From Methylomonas aurea (GTDB taxonomy: Bacteria > Pseudomonadota > Gammaproteobacteria > Methylococcales > Methylomonadaceae): DNA of 64,000 nucleotides. The notes beneath the pieces were generated by a model. The model was not told where the DNA came from, searched no databases, and worked only from the letters and a program-made list of their open reading frames with translations. The stretch lies in NCBI RefSeq assembly GCF_024505045.1, contig NZ_JANIBM010000015.1, positions 1 to 64,000 on the forward strand. Direction: 5' to 3'. The translations under genes and the position numbers were made by a program. Positions 1-9,472 of the stretch are shown here, in pieces (position 1 is the stretch's first letter; each line of letters starts with the position of its first letter).

Positions 1-416
1 CCGGTGTTGAAATGTTCCGCAAACTGCTGGATCAAGGCCAGGCTGGTGACAACGTCGGTATCCTGTTGCGCGGCACCAAGCGTGACGACGTTGAGCGGGG
101 TCAAGTACTGGCGCACGTCAACACCATCAAACCGCACTCCCACTTCAAAGCGGAAATCTACGTATTGTCGAAAGAAGAGGGTGGTCGTCATACACCATTC
201 TTCAACGGCTACCGTCCGCAGTTCTACTTCAGAACCACCGACGTGACCGGCGCGGTTGAACTGCCGGAAGGTGTAGAAATGGTGATGCCTGGCGACAATA
301 TTTCTGTCACCGTCAAACTGATTTCACCGATCGCGATGGAAGACGGCTTGCGCTTCGCAATCCGCGAAGGTGGTCGTACCGTCGGTGCGGGTGTCGTGGC
401 TTCTATTATCGAGTAA
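1..416 (+). CDS. tuf: Elongation factor Tu, C-terminal part (5' end outside window)
   Basis: This is the last 137 or so residues of elongation factor Tu, which delivers aminoacyl-tRNA to the ribosome; the frame is already open at base 3 and the start lies upstream. The end of domain II ([17 protein letters not shown]) and all of domain III ([32 protein letters not shown]) are visible and intact. Only 6 bases separate its stop from rpsJ, so it is probably co-transcribed with the S10 block, as in bacteria where the str and S10 operons are joined. Confidence 0.97.
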   Translation, partial: GVEMFRKLLDQGQAGDNVGILLRGTKRDDVERGQVLAHVNTIKPHSHFKAEIYVLSKEEGGRHTPFFNGYRPQFYFRTTDVTGAVELPEGVEMVMPGDNISVTVKLISPIAMEDGLRFAIREGGRTVGAGVVASIIE

Positions 417-422
417 TTAAAG

Positions 423-734
423 ATGGCAAATCAAACTATCAGAATCCAACTTAAAGCCTTTGATCATAAATTGATCGATCAATCGGCAGGAGAGATAGTA
501 GAGACAGCAAAGCGGACCGGTGCCCAAGTAAAAGGCCCGATCCCTTTGCCTACTAGAAAAGAGCGCTTTACCGTATTGATTTCGCCTCATGTCAACAAAG
601 ACGCGCGCGATCAATACGAATTGAGAACTTATAAGCGGTTGTTGGACATCGTCGAACCAACCGATAAGACCGTTGACGCCTTGATGAAGCTTGATCTGGC
701 GGCTGGGGTTGATGTTCAAATTAAGCTGAAATAA
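423..734 (+). CDS. rpsJ: 30S ribosomal protein S10
   Basis: S10 is a head protein of the small ribosomal subunit and, as NusE, also joins NusB in transcription antitermination. At 103 residues it has the normal length. It carries the conserved [27 protein letters not shown] and [20 protein letters not shown] stretches. It follows tuf after 6 bases, so there is no room here for an E. coli-type S10 leader, the RNA through which L4 autoregulates that operon. Confidence 0.97.
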   Translation: MANQTIRIQLKAFDHKLIDQSAGEIVETAKRTGAQVKGPIPLPTRKERFTVLISPHVNKDARDQYELRTYKRLLDIVEPTDKTVDALMKLDLAAGVDVQIKLK

Positions 735-764
735 CGAAAAGTTATAGATTAGAGGGATTGGCAG

Positions 765-1415
765 ATGTCAATAGGTCTTATTGGTCGTAAATGTGGTATG
801 ACCAGAATATTTTGCGAAGATGGTTCTTCGGTACCAGTAACCGTGCTTCATATCGACTCTAACCGAGTCATTCAGGTGAAGAGTTTGGAAAATGACGGTT
901 ATCGCGCCATCCAGGTTGCTGCCGGAGACGTAAAGTCTTCTAAGGTCAATAAAGCGATGGCGGGCCATTATGCGTCTGCCAATGTCACCGCAGGTAGAGG
1001 GTTATGGGAGTTCAGGTTGGGCGAGGGTGAGGGTGTTGAGTTGACACCTGGAGCCGAGCTTAACGTGAACGTGTTCTCGGCCGGTCAAATGGTCGATGTT
1101 GCCGGTACCAGTATCGGCAAGGGATTTGCCGGCACCGTGAAACGCCATAATTTCAGAACTCAGGATGCTACTCACGGTAACTCTCGTTCGCACAGGGTTC
1201 CGGGGTCAAGTGGTATGAACCAAACACCGGGTCGGGTCTTTAAAGGTAAAAAGATGTGCGGTCATATGGGTGCTGCTAAGACTACTGTACAGAATCTTAA
1301 GATTCAAGCTATCGACTCTGAACGCAATCTTATCCTCGTAAGGGGTGCCGTTCCGGGCGCGAAAGGCGGTGATGTGGTTATCACCCCGGCGGTAAAAATG
1401 GTGAATAAAGGTTAA
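765..1415 (+). CDS. rplC: 50S ribosomal protein L3
   Basis: L3 is an early-assembly protein of the large subunit whose long extension approaches the peptidyl transferase centre. The 216-residue product starts [16 protein letters not shown] and holds [20 protein letters not shown] and [11 protein letters not shown]. The NQTPG loop is conserved, with Gln153 at the position that PrmB methylates in E. coli. The Gln two residues before it in E. coli is Met here. A GGGATTG-type ribosome site precedes the ATG. rplD starts 3 bases after the stop. Confidence 0.97.
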   Translation: MSIGLIGRKCGMTRIFCEDGSSVPVTVLHIDSNRVIQVKSLENDGYRAIQVAAGDVKSSKVNKAMAGHYASANVTAGRGLWEFRLGEGEGVELTPGAELNVNVFSAGQMVDVAGTSIGKGFAGTVKRHNFRTQDATHGNSRSHRVPGSSGMNQTPGRVFKGKKMCGHMGAAKTTVQNLKIQAIDSERNLILVRGAVPGAKGGDVVITPAVKMVNKG

Positions 1416-1418
1416 TTT

Positions 1419-2039
1419 ATGGCATTACAAATACCTGCAATAAATGGCAGTGGCTCGGCGCAGGCACTTGAAGTGTCAGACGCCGTGTTTGGCCAAGCAT
1501 TTAACGAAACGCTAATCCATCAACTGGTAACCAAGTATTTGTCAGCTGCTAGGGCTGGCACAAAAGCCCAAAAAAACCGTTCAGCGGTAAGTGGCGGTGG
1601 TTTGAAGCCTTTCCGCCAAAAGGGTACTGGACGAGCACGAGCGGGTACGACGCGAAGCCCGATCTGGCGCACCGGTGGTGTAACTTTTGCCGCGCAGCCT
1701 AGATCGTTCGACCAAAAATTGAACAAAAAAATGTACAAAGCCGGGATCCGTTCCATATTCTCTGAATTGCTGAGACAAGGTCGGATTGCGGTTTGCGACG
1801 ACATTGTTCCTGCCACTCCGAAAACTAAGGAATTTTTGGCGAAGATCAAAGGTATTGAAGCTAAAAGACTGCTCGTTGTCGCAGACGACTTAAATGAGAA
1901 TTTAATTTTGGCTGCTAGAAATTTGCCGTACGTCGCTGTGGTTACTCCAACAAGCATTGACCCGGTGTCACTGGTCGCAGCAGATAAAGTAATAGCTACG
2001 GCATCTGCGCTAAAGCAAATTGAGGAGCGTTTGGCATGA
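1419..2039 (+). CDS. rplD: 50S ribosomal protein L4
   Basis: L4 lines the peptide exit tunnel and is the autoregulator of the S10 operon in E. coli. The 206-residue product contains the tunnel-loop signature FRQKGTGRARAGTTRSPIWR and the following GGVTFAAQPRSF. The ORF overlaps the rplW start by four bases (ATGA), which implies translational coupling. Length is usual for the family. Confidence 0.97.
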   Translation: MALQIPAINGSGSAQALEVSDAVFGQAFNETLIHQLVTKYLSAARAGTKAQKNRSAVSGGGLKPFRQKGTGRARAGTTRSPIWRTGGVTFAAQPRSFDQKLNKKMYKAGIRSIFSELLRQGRIAVCDDIVPATPKTKEFLAKIKGIEAKRLLVVADDLNENLILAARNLPYVAVVTPTSIDPVSLVAADKVIATASALKQIEERLA

Positions 2040-2335
2040 GTGATCAGAAAGTAAAATTAGCTAGCATCTTGTACGCGCCGATCATTTCTGAAAAGAGTTC
2101 TAACGTCGCCGACCAAAATAACCAATACGTATTTAAAGTGCAAAAAACGGCAACTAAGCTGCAAATAAAGAAAGCGGTAGAGTTGATGTTCGGCGTGAAA
2201 GTAGAGTCGGTTCGTGTGCTAAACGTTAAGGGAAAGATTAAGCGATTCGGACGTGCATTGGGTAAGCGCTCAGACTGGAAAAAAGCATATGTGAAATTGC
2301 AGTCGGGCCATAACATCGAACTTGCAACAGCATAA
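2036..2335 (+). CDS. rplW: 50S ribosomal protein L23
   Basis: L23 sits at the tunnel exit, where trigger factor and SRP dock. It is 99 residues, with the typical APIISEKSS N-terminus, the KKAVELMFGVKVESVRVLNV core and a KRFGRALGKRSDWKKAYVKL C-terminal half. Its ATG lies inside the end of rplD (ATGA overlap). Confidence 0.97.
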   Translation: MSDQKVKLASILYAPIISEKSSNVADQNNQYVFKVQKTATKLQIKKAVELMFGVKVESVRVLNVKGKIKRFGRALGKRSDWKKAYVKLQSGHNIELATA

Positions 2336-2367
2336 CTTTTTAAAGCAAATAGGAGCGGTAGAAGAGC

Positions 2368-3195
2368 ATGGCTATTCTAAAATCAAAGCCGACATCTCCA
2401 GGTTCTCGGTTTGTAGTGCGTGTACAAAATAATGATTTGCATAAGGGTAAGCCATTTGCACAACTACTAGAAAAAAAGAGCAATACTGGCGGCCGTAATA
2501 ACCTGGGCCGGGTTACAACTCGCCACATCGGCGGAGGCCATAAGAAGTTTTATCGAATTATTGATTTCAAGCGCGATAAAACTGACATCCCGGCTGTTGT
2601 AGAGCGTATCGAGTACGATCCAAACAGGACTGCGAATATCGCCTTGGTTCTATTTAGGGATGGAGAGCGTAGATACATAATTGCGCCAAAAGGTATAGAA
2701 GTGGGGCAGGAAATATTGAGTTCTGAAACCACGCCGGTGAAATTGGGCAATTGTATGCCCCTGCGTAACATGCCATTAGGTACTACTCTGCACTGCGTAG
2801 AATTGAAGCCTGGTAAAGGCGCGCAATTAGCCAGAAGCGCTGGTACGTCGGTACAACTCGTCGCTAAGGACGGCGCCTATGTCACCGTGAGGCTGCGTTC
2901 AGGCGAGATGAGAAAAGTCCCTTCTGACTGTAAAGGTGTCGTTGGCGAGGTTTCCAACTCGGAACATAACTTGGTTTCGCTAGGTAAAGCCGGAGCAAAG
3001 AGATGGCGCGGCGTCAGGCCCACCGTGCGAGGTGTTGCGATGAATCCGGTGGACCATCCACACGGTGGTGGTGAGGGTAGAACATCCGGCGGTCGACACC
3101 CTGTGTCTCCCTGGGGAACCCCGACCAAAGGTTATAAAACCAGAAAAAATAAACGTACTGACAACATGATTGTCAGACGCCGTAAGCAAAAATAA
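2368..3195 (+). CDS. rplB: 50S ribosomal protein L2
   Basis: L2 is required for subunit joining and lies near the peptidyl transferase centre. The 275-residue product has the expected [20 protein letters not shown] segment, [19 protein letters not shown] (with the functionally important histidine) and a basic C-terminus ([15 protein letters not shown]). A GGAG-type ribosome site (AGGAGCGG, about 10 bases upstream) supports the ATG at 2368. Confidence 0.97.
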   Translation: MAILKSKPTSPGSRFVVRVQNNDLHKGKPFAQLLEKKSNTGGRNNLGRVTTRHIGGGHKKFYRIIDFKRDKTDIPAVVERIEYDPNRTANIALVLFRDGERRYIIAPKGIEVGQEILSSETTPVKLGNCMPLRNMPLGTTLHCVELKPGKGAQLARSAGTSVQLVAKDGAYVTVRLRSGEMRKVPSDCKGVVGEVSNSEHNLVSLGKAGAKRWRGVRPTVRGVAMNPVDHPHGGGEGRTSGGRHPVSPWGTPTKGYKTRKNKRTDNMIVRRRKQK

Positions 3196-3207
3196 GAGGT
3201 ATCTGAC

Positions 3208-3480
3208 GTGCCACGTTCAATTAAAAAAGGTCCATTTATTGATCACCACCTGCTGAAGAAAGTTGAGGAGGCGGTGAGAACAAATAATAGGAAACCGATT
3301 AAAACCTGGTCTAGACGGTCGATGATTAGTCCAGACATGCTAGGCTTGACTATTGCAGTTCATAATGGCAAGCAGCATGTACCGGTACTGATTTCTGAAA
3401 ATATGGTCGGTCATAAATTAGGTGAGTTCTCGCCTACGAGAACTTATAAAGGCCATATTGCTGACAAAAAATCGAGATAA
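3208..3480 (+). CDS. rpsS: 30S ribosomal protein S19 (GTG start)
   Basis: S19 forms a heterodimer with S13 in the head of the small subunit and contacts the A-site region. The 90-residue product begins [20 protein letters not shown] from a GTG codon; an AGAGGT sequence precedes it. The conserved [20 protein letters not shown] and [14 protein letters not shown] motifs are present. Confidence 0.97.
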   Translation: MPRSIKKGPFIDHHLLKKVEEAVRTNNRKPIKTWSRRSMISPDMLGLTIAVHNGKQHVPVLISENMVGHKLGEFSPTRTYKGHIADKKSR

Positions 3481-3489
3481 GGAGTGAAT

Positions 3490-3822
3490 GTGGAAGTATC
3501 GGCTAAATTGAGTAACGCTCCGCTGTCAGCGCAAAAGGCGCGGTTGGTAGGGGACCAAATTAGGGGGTTGCCCGTCGAAAACGCCCTGAATCTATTGAAT
3601 TTCAGCTCCAAAAAAGCTGCGGCGATTATTAAGAAAGTGCTTGAATCGGCAATCGCAAATGCTGAGCACAATCAAAATGCAGATGTAGACGAGCTAAAGG
3701 TATCCACCGTTTTCGTTAACGAGGGCCGAACTATGAAACGTATATCGGCACGAGCAAAAGGGCGGGCGAACCATATTCTGAAAAGAACTTGCCATATAAC
3801 AATCAAAGTAGCTGAGAAATAG
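3490..3822 (+). CDS. rplV: 50S ribosomal protein L22
   Basis: L22 sends a beta-hairpin into the exit tunnel and is a site of macrolide resistance mutations. I chose the GTG at 3490 ([20 protein letters not shown], 110 residues) over the GTG at 3484, because AAGGAG at 3479-3484 then has normal spacing and the length equals the E. coli protein. The 3484 start would overlap the ribosome site itself. The [20 protein letters not shown] and [16 protein letters not shown] segments are typical. Confidence 0.95.
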   Translation: MEVSAKLSNAPLSAQKARLVGDQIRGLPVENALNLLNFSSKKAAAIIKKVLESAIANAEHNQNADVDELKVSTVFVNEGRTMKRISARAKGRANHILKRTCHITIKVAEK

Positions 3823-3831
3823 AGGTATAAG

Positions 3832-4503
3832 ATGGGACAAAAGGTTCATCCCACAGGGATTCGTCTCGGGATCGTAAAAGATTGGACTTCGAGATGGTAC
3901 GCAAATAGCCAGAATTACCCTGTGCTTCTGCTACAAGATTTGAAAGTTCGGGAATACATAAAGCAGAAATTGGCGCACGCCTCAGTCAGTCGTGTTCAAA
4001 TCAATCGCCCGGCTAACAACGCAAACATTACTGTTCACACAGCGCGTCCAGGTATCGTTATCGGAAAAAAAGGTGAGGATATCGATATATTGCGCCAGAA
4101 CATTTCCGCCATGATGGGTGTTCCTGTCCAGCTAAATGTCGAAGAGATCAGAAAACCAGAATTGGATGCGTATTTGGTAGCGGAAAGTATCGCGCAGCAA
4201 TTGGAAAAACGCATTATGTATCGTCGTGCTATGAAGCGCGCCGTAACTAATACGATGCGGCTTGGTGCTGAAGGTATCAAAATCACGGTGGCCGGCCGCT
4301 TGAACGGTGCGGAGATCGCCCGAACCGAATGGTACAGAGAAGGTCGCGTGCCGCTTCACACCTTGCGGGCAGATATAGATTACGGTACTGCTGAAGCCAA
4401 AACTACCTACGGTATCATCGGTATCAAAGTTTGGATATTCAAAGGCGAAGTTTTCGATATGGATGCTCATACCGCTTCCCTCAATGCCGAATCAAAAAAA
4501 TAA
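3832..4503 (+). CDS. rpsC: 30S ribosomal protein S3
   Basis: S3 lies at the mRNA entry channel and contributes to mRNA helicase activity. The 223-residue product begins [18 protein letters not shown]. Its KH domain shows the [18 protein letters not shown] loop (GxxG type). The C-terminal domain has [20 protein letters not shown]. An AGAGG ribosome site lies just upstream. Confidence 0.97.
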   Translation: MGQKVHPTGIRLGIVKDWTSRWYANSQNYPVLLLQDLKVREYIKQKLAHASVSRVQINRPANNANITVHTARPGIVIGKKGEDIDILRQNISAMMGVPVQLNVEEIRKPELDAYLVAESIAQQLEKRIMYRRAMKRAVTNTMRLGAEGIKITVAGRLNGAEIARTEWYREGRVPLHTLRADIDYGTAEAKTTYGIIGIKVWIFKGEVFDMDAHTASLNAESKK

Positions 4504-4523
4504 GTTGAAGGAGAATAAATAAA

Positions 4524-4937
4524 ATGCTTCAACCAAAAAGAACTAAGTTTCGCAAGCAACATACTGGACGAAACAACGGGACTGCATTACGTGGGTCTTC
4601 TGTCAGCTTCGGCGAGTACGGTTTGAAATCGATAAGCCGTGGTAGAATGACTGCCCGGCAAATTGAAGCGGCCCGTCGTGCGATAAGCCGGCATGTAAAG
4701 CGGGGCGGAAAAATTTGGATTCGTATTTTTCCAGACAAGCCAATCACTAAAAAACCTTTAGAAGTTCGTATGGGTAAAGGAAAAGGTAGTGTAGAATATT
4801 GGGTTGCTCAAATTAAGCCAGGAACCATGCTGTTCGAGATAGAAGGTGTCTCCGAAGAGTTAGCGAGAGAGGCGTTTGAGCTGGCGGCAGCAAAATTGCC
4901 GGTAAAAACAACGTTTTCTGCTCGGACTATAATGTGA
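4524..4937 (+). CDS. rplP: 50S ribosomal protein L16
   Basis: L16 organises the tRNA acceptor-end pocket of the large subunit. The 137-residue product starts [19 protein letters not shown] and contains [18 protein letters not shown], the stretch with the arginine that is hydroxylated in E. coli (Arg81). A strong GAAGGAG ribosome site precedes it. Its TGA overlaps the ATG of rpmC (TGATG). Confidence 0.97.
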   Translation: MLQPKRTKFRKQHTGRNNGTALRGSSVSFGEYGLKSISRGRMTARQIEAARRAISRHVKRGGKIWIRIFPDKPITKKPLEVRMGKGKGSVEYWVAQIKPGTMLFEIEGVSEELAREAFELAAAKLPVKTTFSARTIM

Positions 4938-5128
4938 TGAAAGCAAATGATTTGAGAAGTAAGAGCGCAACTGAACTAAATCAGGCGTTATTGGACCTGT
5001 CTAGGGAGCAATTTAACTTAAGGATGCAAAAAGGCACGGGGCAATTGGCTAAGTCTAGTCAGGTGAAGCAGGTTAGAAGAGATATAGCTAGGATTCACAC
5101 TATCCTAAGCGAACGAGCAAGGGCTTGA
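4937..5128 (+). CDS. rpmC: 50S ribosomal protein L29
   Basis: L29 lies beside L23 at the tunnel exit. I start it at the ATG at 4937 ([20 protein letters not shown], 63 residues), which overlaps the rplP stop by one base. A GTG one codon earlier is possible but would add a second Met. The [17 protein letters not shown] core and [15 protein letters not shown] helix are conserved. Confidence 0.95.
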   Translation: MKANDLRSKSATELNQALLDLSREQFNLRMQKGTGQLAKSSQVKQVRRDIARIHTILSERARA

Positions 5129-5130
5129 TC

Positions 5131-5394
5131 ATGAGTGAAAATTTAGAAAGCGTACGCAGAGTAATCGGCCGGGTAGTTAGTAACAAAATGGAGAAAACCG
5201 CATCGGTTTTAGTAGAGCGCTTGGTCAAGCATCCGGTATACGGCAAATATATTAAACGTTCTACCAAGTTAATGGTGCATGACGAAAATAATGTTTGCCA
5301 AGAAGGTGATATCGTGGCCATCACGTCATGCAGGCCAATTTCGAAAAATAAGTCGTTTAAGCTGTTGGAAGTCTTAGAGACATCTAACAAGTAA
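5131..5394 (+). CDS. rpsQ: 30S ribosomal protein S17
   Basis: S17 is a primary 16S-rRNA-binding protein of the small subunit body. The ATG at 5131 gives 87 residues ([20 protein letters not shown]), 2 bases after the rpmC stop. A TTG two codons earlier is not needed. Conserved OB-fold stretches [20 protein letters not shown] and [18 protein letters not shown] are present. Confidence 0.95.
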   Translation: MSENLESVRRVIGRVVSNKMEKTASVLVERLVKHPVYGKYIKRSTKLMVHDENNVCQEGDIVAITSCRPISKNKSFKLLEVLETSNK

Positions 5395-5421
5395 TTGATA
5401 TCTTTAGTTGGGAATTTAAAA

Positions 5422-5790
5422 ATGATTCAGATGCAAACTAGCCTTGACGTCGCCGATAATAGTGGTGCAAAAAAGGTCATGTGTATCAAAGTTCTTGGAG
5501 GATCGCACCGCCGTTATGCTGGTATTGGTGACATCATCAAGGTCAGCGTCAAAGACGCAATGCCACGCACCCGAGTTAAAAAAGGTGATGTTTACAACGC
5601 ATTGGTTGTAAGAACAAAAAGAGGTGTGCGCAGAGCGGACGGTTCCGTCATCAGATTCGATGGCAATGCGGCTGTGATTTTAAATAACCAACTTCAACCT
5701 ATTGGAACACGTATCTTTGGGCCGGTAACACGGGAACTGAGGGGAGATAAGTTTATGAAAATCATCTCTTTAGCCCCTGAAGTGCTATAA
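5422..5790 (+). CDS. rplN: 50S ribosomal protein L14
   Basis: L14 lies at the subunit interface (bridges B5/B8) and binds the silencing factor RsfS. The open frame runs back to 5395, but the ATG at 5422 gives the family-standard start [20 protein letters not shown] and 122 residues. [20 protein letters not shown] and [12 protein letters not shown] are conserved. Confidence 0.96.
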   Translation: MIQMQTSLDVADNSGAKKVMCIKVLGGSHRRYAGIGDIIKVSVKDAMPRTRVKKGDVYNALVVRTKRGVRRADGSVIRFDGNAAVILNNQLQPIGTRIFGPVTRELRGDKFMKIISLAPEVL

Positions 5791-5803
5791 CGGAGTACCG
5801 AAG

Positions 5804-6121
5804 ATGCAGAAAATTAAGCAAGGCGACGAAGTAATCGTCTGTGTAGGCAAAGAAAAAGGCAAATTAGGTCGTATCACTAAGGTACTGGAAAATGGCCGAG
5901 TGTTGGTAGACGGAGTGAATTTGGTGAAGAAACACCAAAGAGGTAATCCAAATTTAGGGATCTCCGGCGGTATTGTCGATAAGAATATGCCGATCCACAT
6001 TTCAAACATAGCGATATTCAATCCTAAAACAAAGAAAGCTGACCGAGTTGGTTTTAGGGTCGGAACTGATGGTAAGAAAGTAAGATTTTTTAAATCTACA
6101 AACGATACTATCGGAGACTGA
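5804..6121 (+). CDS. rplX: 50S ribosomal protein L24
   Basis: L24 is an assembly initiator of the large subunit. The 105-residue product has an N-terminal KOW motif ([20 protein letters not shown]) and the [13 protein letters not shown] segment. A GGAGTACCGAAG ribosome-site region precedes the ATG. Confidence 0.96.
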   Translation: MQKIKQGDEVIVCVGKEKGKLGRITKVLENGRVLVDGVNLVKKHQRGNPNLGISGGIVDKNMPIHISNIAIFNPKTKKADRVGFRVGTDGKKVRFFKSTNDTIGD

Positions 6122-6131
6122 GGAATAGGCT

Positions 6132-6671
6132 ATGTCCAGACTAGAAAAAAAGTATAAAGAAGAAATAATGCCGGCACTGATCGCCCAGTTCGGTTACAAG
6201 TCCGTTATGCAGGTACCCAAACTAACAAAGATAACTCTTAACATGGGTGTCGGCGGTGCTGTAGCGGATAAGAAGATTTTGCAATCGGCAGTCTCTGACA
6301 TGGAAAAAATTTCAGGTCAAAAAGCTGTAATCACTTTAGCTCGCAAGTCGATTGCAGGTTTTAAAATCAGAGACGACATGCCTATCGGCTGTAAAGTAAC
6401 GCTGCGTAGCGATAGGATGTACGAATTTTTGGATAGATTGATCACGATCTCCATACCTCGTATACGCGATTTTAGAGGCATGAGTTCAAAGAGCTTTGAC
6501 GGAAGAGGGAATTACTCTGTCGGGATTAAGGAACAAATTATTTTCCCGGAAATCGATTACGACAAAATAGACGCCCTCCGTGGGATGGATATTTGTATTA
6601 CTACTACAGCGAAAACCGATGAAGAAGGTTTGGCGCTGTTGAAGCTGTTCAATTTTCCATTTAAAAGCTAG
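6132..6671 (+). CDS. rplE: 50S ribosomal protein L5
   Basis: L5 binds 5S rRNA and contacts P-site tRNA. The 179-residue product holds [56 protein letters not shown] and [20 protein letters not shown], all family-typical. It starts 10 bases after rplX with a GAGGA site. Confidence 0.97.
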   Translation: MSRLEKKYKEEIMPALIAQFGYKSVMQVPKLTKITLNMGVGGAVADKKILQSAVSDMEKISGQKAVITLARKSIAGFKIRDDMPIGCKVTLRSDRMYEFLDRLITISIPRIRDFRGMSSKSFDGRGNYSVGIKEQIIFPEIDYDKIDALRGMDICITTTAKTDEEGLALLKLFNFPFKS

Positions 6672-6681
6672 GGGTGTTCTA

Positions 6682-6987
6682 ATGGCTAAGAAATCTATGA
6701 TAGCGCGTGAAACGAAACGTGTCGGTTTAATTAAGAAATACGAAACAAAAAGAAATGCTCTGAAAGAGGTAATAAGGTCTCCCAGCGCTTCGTTCGAAGA
6801 AAAGGAAAATGCGCAGATTCAACTGCAGAAGTTACCTAGAGACTCCAGCAAATCTAGACTGCGTAACCGTTGTAAGCTTACCGGTCGGCCTCATGGCTAC
6901 TACAGAAAGTTTGGTTTGAGCCGAAACAAACTTAGAGAAGCTACGATGCGGGGCGATGTGCCTGGCTTGTCGAAAGCTAGCTGGTAA
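6682..6987 (+). CDS. rpsN: 30S ribosomal protein S14 (zinc-independent long form)
   Basis: S14 is a late-assembly protein of the 30S head. At 101 residues with a single cysteine ([18 protein letters not shown]) it is the long form lacking the CxxC zinc ribbon of short S14 paralogues. It starts [20 protein letters not shown] with a GGGG-type ribosome site 7 bases upstream. Confidence 0.96.
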   Translation: MAKKSMIARETKRVGLIKKYETKRNALKEVIRSPSASFEEKENAQIQLQKLPRDSSKSRLRNRCKLTGRPHGYYRKFGLSRNKLREATMRGDVPGLSKASW

Positions 6988-7020
6988 CCACGGTAAGTAC
7001 AGGTTGTTGGGGAAAATAAA

Positions 7021-7416
7021 ATGAGTATGACAGATCCGATAGCAGATATGTTGACCAGAATCAGAAATGGTCAGTCTGCTGGTAAAAAAAGTGTAAAAAT
7101 GCCGTCTTCAAAACTAAAACTTGCAATTGCCAAGGTTTTAAAGGAAGAAGGATATATAAGCGATTATAAAACCGAAGTAGCAGGCAGTCATACTGAGATG
7201 ACTATTGAGCTGAAGTATTACAACGGCATCCCGGTTATTGAAAGTGTTAAGCGGGTGAGTCGCCCTGGCCTAAGAATTTACAAATCAAAGGACGAGTTGC
7301 CAAAAGTCCTTGGTGGTCTAGGTATTGCCATAGTATCAACTTCTAATGGCGTAATGACAGATCGCGCGGCTCGGGCTATTGGCCACGGCGGCGAAGTTAT
7401 ATGTACCGTCTGCTAA
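7021..7416 (+). CDS. rpsH: 30S ribosomal protein S8
   Basis: S8 binds helix 21 of 16S rRNA and, in E. coli, represses the spc operon by binding mRNA near rplE. The 131-residue product starts [20 protein letters not shown] and ends with [17 protein letters not shown]. It is preceded by a 33-base gap with a GGGG run, which is longer than most gaps in this cluster. I did not find a clear S8-site mimic. Confidence 0.96.
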   Translation: MSMTDPIADMLTRIRNGQSAGKKSVKMPSSKLKLAIAKVLKEEGYISDYKTEVAGSHTEMTIELKYYNGIPVIESVKRVSRPGLRIYKSKDELPKVLGGLGIAIVSTSNGVMTDRAARAIGHGGEVICTVC

Positions 7417-7435
7417 GAAAGTTTAAGGAAATATC

Positions 7436-7969
7436 ATGTCACGAGTAGCGAACGCGCCGATTGTCTTGCCCGCGGGCGTAGATGTAAAAGTAGTCGGCAA
7501 ACAAACTGTTGTCAAAGGAAAGCTTGGCGAGCTTTCGTTCCAATTAGCTTCGTCAGTCGATCTCGAAGTTGCGGACAATGTCATTAGCGTCAAATGGGAT
7601 GATTCGGTAAAAGGGGCAAAAGCTCACGCTGGTACGGCGCGCGCCTCCATCAATAACATGGTGAAAGGTGTTTCAGAGGGTTTTGTTAAGAAAATGCTTT
7701 TAGTTGGTGTGGGTTACAGAGCCCAGGTAAAAGACAATCTGTTGACTCTGTCGTTGGGTTACTCCAATCCGGTCGAGTATACCGTTCCCGATGGCGTAAC
7801 TGTAGAGGCGCCGTCCCAAACTGAACTTTTGGTCAAAAGCAGCGATAAGCAAAAATTGGGGCAAGTAGCGTCTGAGATCAGAGCGTTTCGGCCGCCAGAG
7901 CCTTACAAAGGTAAGGGTGTCAGGCTTGCTGATGAATATGTGGCTCGCAAAGAAGCCAAGAAAAAATAG
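7436..7969 (+). CDS. rplF: 50S ribosomal protein L6
   Basis: L6 lies near the sarcin-ricin loop and the factor-binding site. The 177-residue product has two homologous alpha/beta domains and the conserved signature [21 protein letters not shown] near the C-terminus. It starts [20 protein letters not shown] with AAGGAA upstream. Confidence 0.96.
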   Translation: MSRVANAPIVLPAGVDVKVVGKQTVVKGKLGELSFQLASSVDLEVADNVISVKWDDSVKGAKAHAGTARASINNMVKGVSEGFVKKMLLVGVGYRAQVKDNLLTLSLGYSNPVEYTVPDGVTVEAPSQTELLVKSSDKQKLGQVASEIRAFRPPEPYKGKGVRLADEYVARKEAKKK

Positions 7970-7977
7970 GTAGCAAT

Positions 7978-8331
7978 ATGGATAAGAAATCTTCCAGGCT
8001 TAAGCGGGCACTCAAGCTGCGCTGCAAGATTAAAAAGTTGAATGTGAATCGGCTAACCATACATAGAACATCTCAGCATATTTATGCTCAGGTATTAAGT
8101 GTTGACGGCAAGACCACGCTCGCATCGGCATCTACAGTTCTAGCGGAAATTAAGGCTAAAGTAAAAAACACGAGTAACATCGATGCTGCCACAGTTGTTG
8201 GTAGGTTGATAGCTGAGAGAGCGATAGCTGCGGGTGTCCAAGAGGTCGCATTTGACCGTTCTGGTTTTAAATATCACGGCCGCGTAAAGGCACTAGCTGA
8301 TGCTGCTCGCGAAGCTGGATTGAAGTTTTAG
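7978..8331 (+). CDS. rplR: 50S ribosomal protein L18
   Basis: L18 carries 5S rRNA into the large subunit. The 117-residue product has a basic N-terminus ([20 protein letters not shown]) and the conserved C-terminal [20 protein letters not shown]. It starts 8 bases after rplF with a TAGGTAG ribosome-site region. Confidence 0.96.
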   Translation: MDKKSSRLKRALKLRCKIKKLNVNRLTIHRTSQHIYAQVLSVDGKTTLASASTVLAEIKAKVKNTSNIDAATVVGRLIAERAIAAGVQEVAFDRSGFKYHGRVKALADAAREAGLKF

Positions 8332-8340
8332 GGGAAAAAT

Positions 8341-8847
8341 ATGGCAACAGCTCCATCTCAAGGTAGCACCGACGGCCTCCAAGAAAAATTGGTTTCCGTA
8401 CGTCGAGTGGCGAAAGTAGTTAAAGGCGGTAGGGTATTTGGTTTTGCTGCGCTTACAGTGGTCGGTGACGGTGATGGTCGCGTGGGGTACGGCGTATCTA
8501 AAGCTCGTGAGGTGCCCGTCGCTATACAAAAGTCGTTAGAGCAAGCTCGTAAAAACATGAGGAAGGTCGCGCTGAAAGAGGGGACCTTGCAGTACTCGAT
8601 TACCTCCAATACCGGGGCTGCCAAAGTTTACATGCAGCCTGCGTCAGAGGGTACCGGTATCATTGCGGGGGGGGCTATGCGTGCGGTATTTGAAGTGGTC
8701 GGCGTTCACAACGTATTGGCAAAGTGTATCGGGACCAGTAACCCGATTAACGTTGTTAGAGCCACTATAAATGGTTTGACCGCGATGCAAGACGCAAAGA
8801 AGATTGCGGCTAAGCGTGGTTTATCGGTTGATCAGATTACGGGATAA
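8341..8847 (+). CDS. rpsE: 30S ribosomal protein S5
   Basis: S5 lines the mRNA entry channel and affects decoding accuracy. The 168-residue product shows the S5 N-terminal signature [40 protein letters not shown] and the [19 protein letters not shown] segment. The ribosome site is GGGG about 6 bases upstream. Confidence 0.96.
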   Translation: MATAPSQGSTDGLQEKLVSVRRVAKVVKGGRVFGFAALTVVGDGDGRVGYGVSKAREVPVAIQKSLEQARKNMRKVALKEGTLQYSITSNTGAAKVYMQPASEGTGIIAGGAMRAVFEVVGVHNVLAKCIGTSNPINVVRATINGLTAMQDAKKIAAKRGLSVDQITG

Positions 8848-8851
8848 AAAA

Positions 8852-9037
8852 ATGTCTGGTAAAAAGTTGAGCGTAATGCTGACCAGAAGCAAAAACGGCA
8901 GATTAAAAAGCCATCAGCTTTGCCTAAAGGGCTTAGGGTTGAGCAGGATCCGTCAGGTGGTTCATGTAGTGGATACACCTGAGAATAGAGGCATGATAAA
9001 CAAAATAGCTTACATGCTTAAAGTAGAGGAAGTCTAA
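8852..9037 (+). CDS. rpmD: 50S ribosomal protein L30
   Basis: L30 is a small protein on the surface of the 50S subunit. The frame is open back to 8804 inside rpsE, but the ATG at 8852 gives [20 protein letters not shown] and 61 residues, the usual size. [20 protein letters not shown] is conserved. It starts 4 bases after rpsE. Confidence 0.95.
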   Translation: MSGKKLSVMLTRSKNGRLKSHQLCLKGLGLSRIRQVVHVVDTPENRGMINKIAYMLKVEEV

Positions 9038-9472
9038 ATGTATTTGAACACCATACAAGCTGCATACGGCTCAAGGAAAAAAGCAAAGCGCGTCGGGCGA
9101 GGTATAGGTTCCACCGACGGCAAGACTTGCGGTCGCGGTCATAAGGGGCAAAAGGCACGCGCCGGAGGGTTCCACAAGGTAGGATTTGAGGGCGGGCAAA
9201 TGCCGCTTCAAAGAAGGCTGCCTAAAGTTGGTTTTACCTCTCGTACCATGAAGTACGCCGCAGAGGTTCGACTGAGCGAGTTAAATTCGTTGGACGTTGA
9301 GGTGGTTGATATTCAGGTTTTGATTAGCAATAACCTGGTCCCGGCCTTCGCGAAAAAAGTAAAGGTTGTTAATACCGGCACTATTTCCCGTGCGGTTGTT
9401 TTGAGAGGTGTAGGTGTCACTTCTGGTGCGAAGTCAACAATTGAAGCTGCTGGTGGCAAAGTAGAGGCCTAA
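9038..9472 (+). CDS. rplO: 50S ribosomal protein L15
   Basis: L15 is a late-assembly protein with a long basic extension. The 144-residue product has the glycine-rich RVGRGIGSTDGKTCGRGHKG segment and GGFHKVGFEGGQMPLQRRLP. It directly abuts rpmD and secY with no spacer on either side. Confidence 0.96.
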   Translation: MYLNTIQAAYGSRKKAKRVGRGIGSTDGKTCGRGHKGQKARAGGFHKVGFEGGQMPLQRRLPKVGFTSRTMKYAAEVRLSELNSLDVEVVDIQVLISNNLVPAFAKKVKVVNTGTISRAVVLRGVGVTSGAKSTIEAAGGKVEA

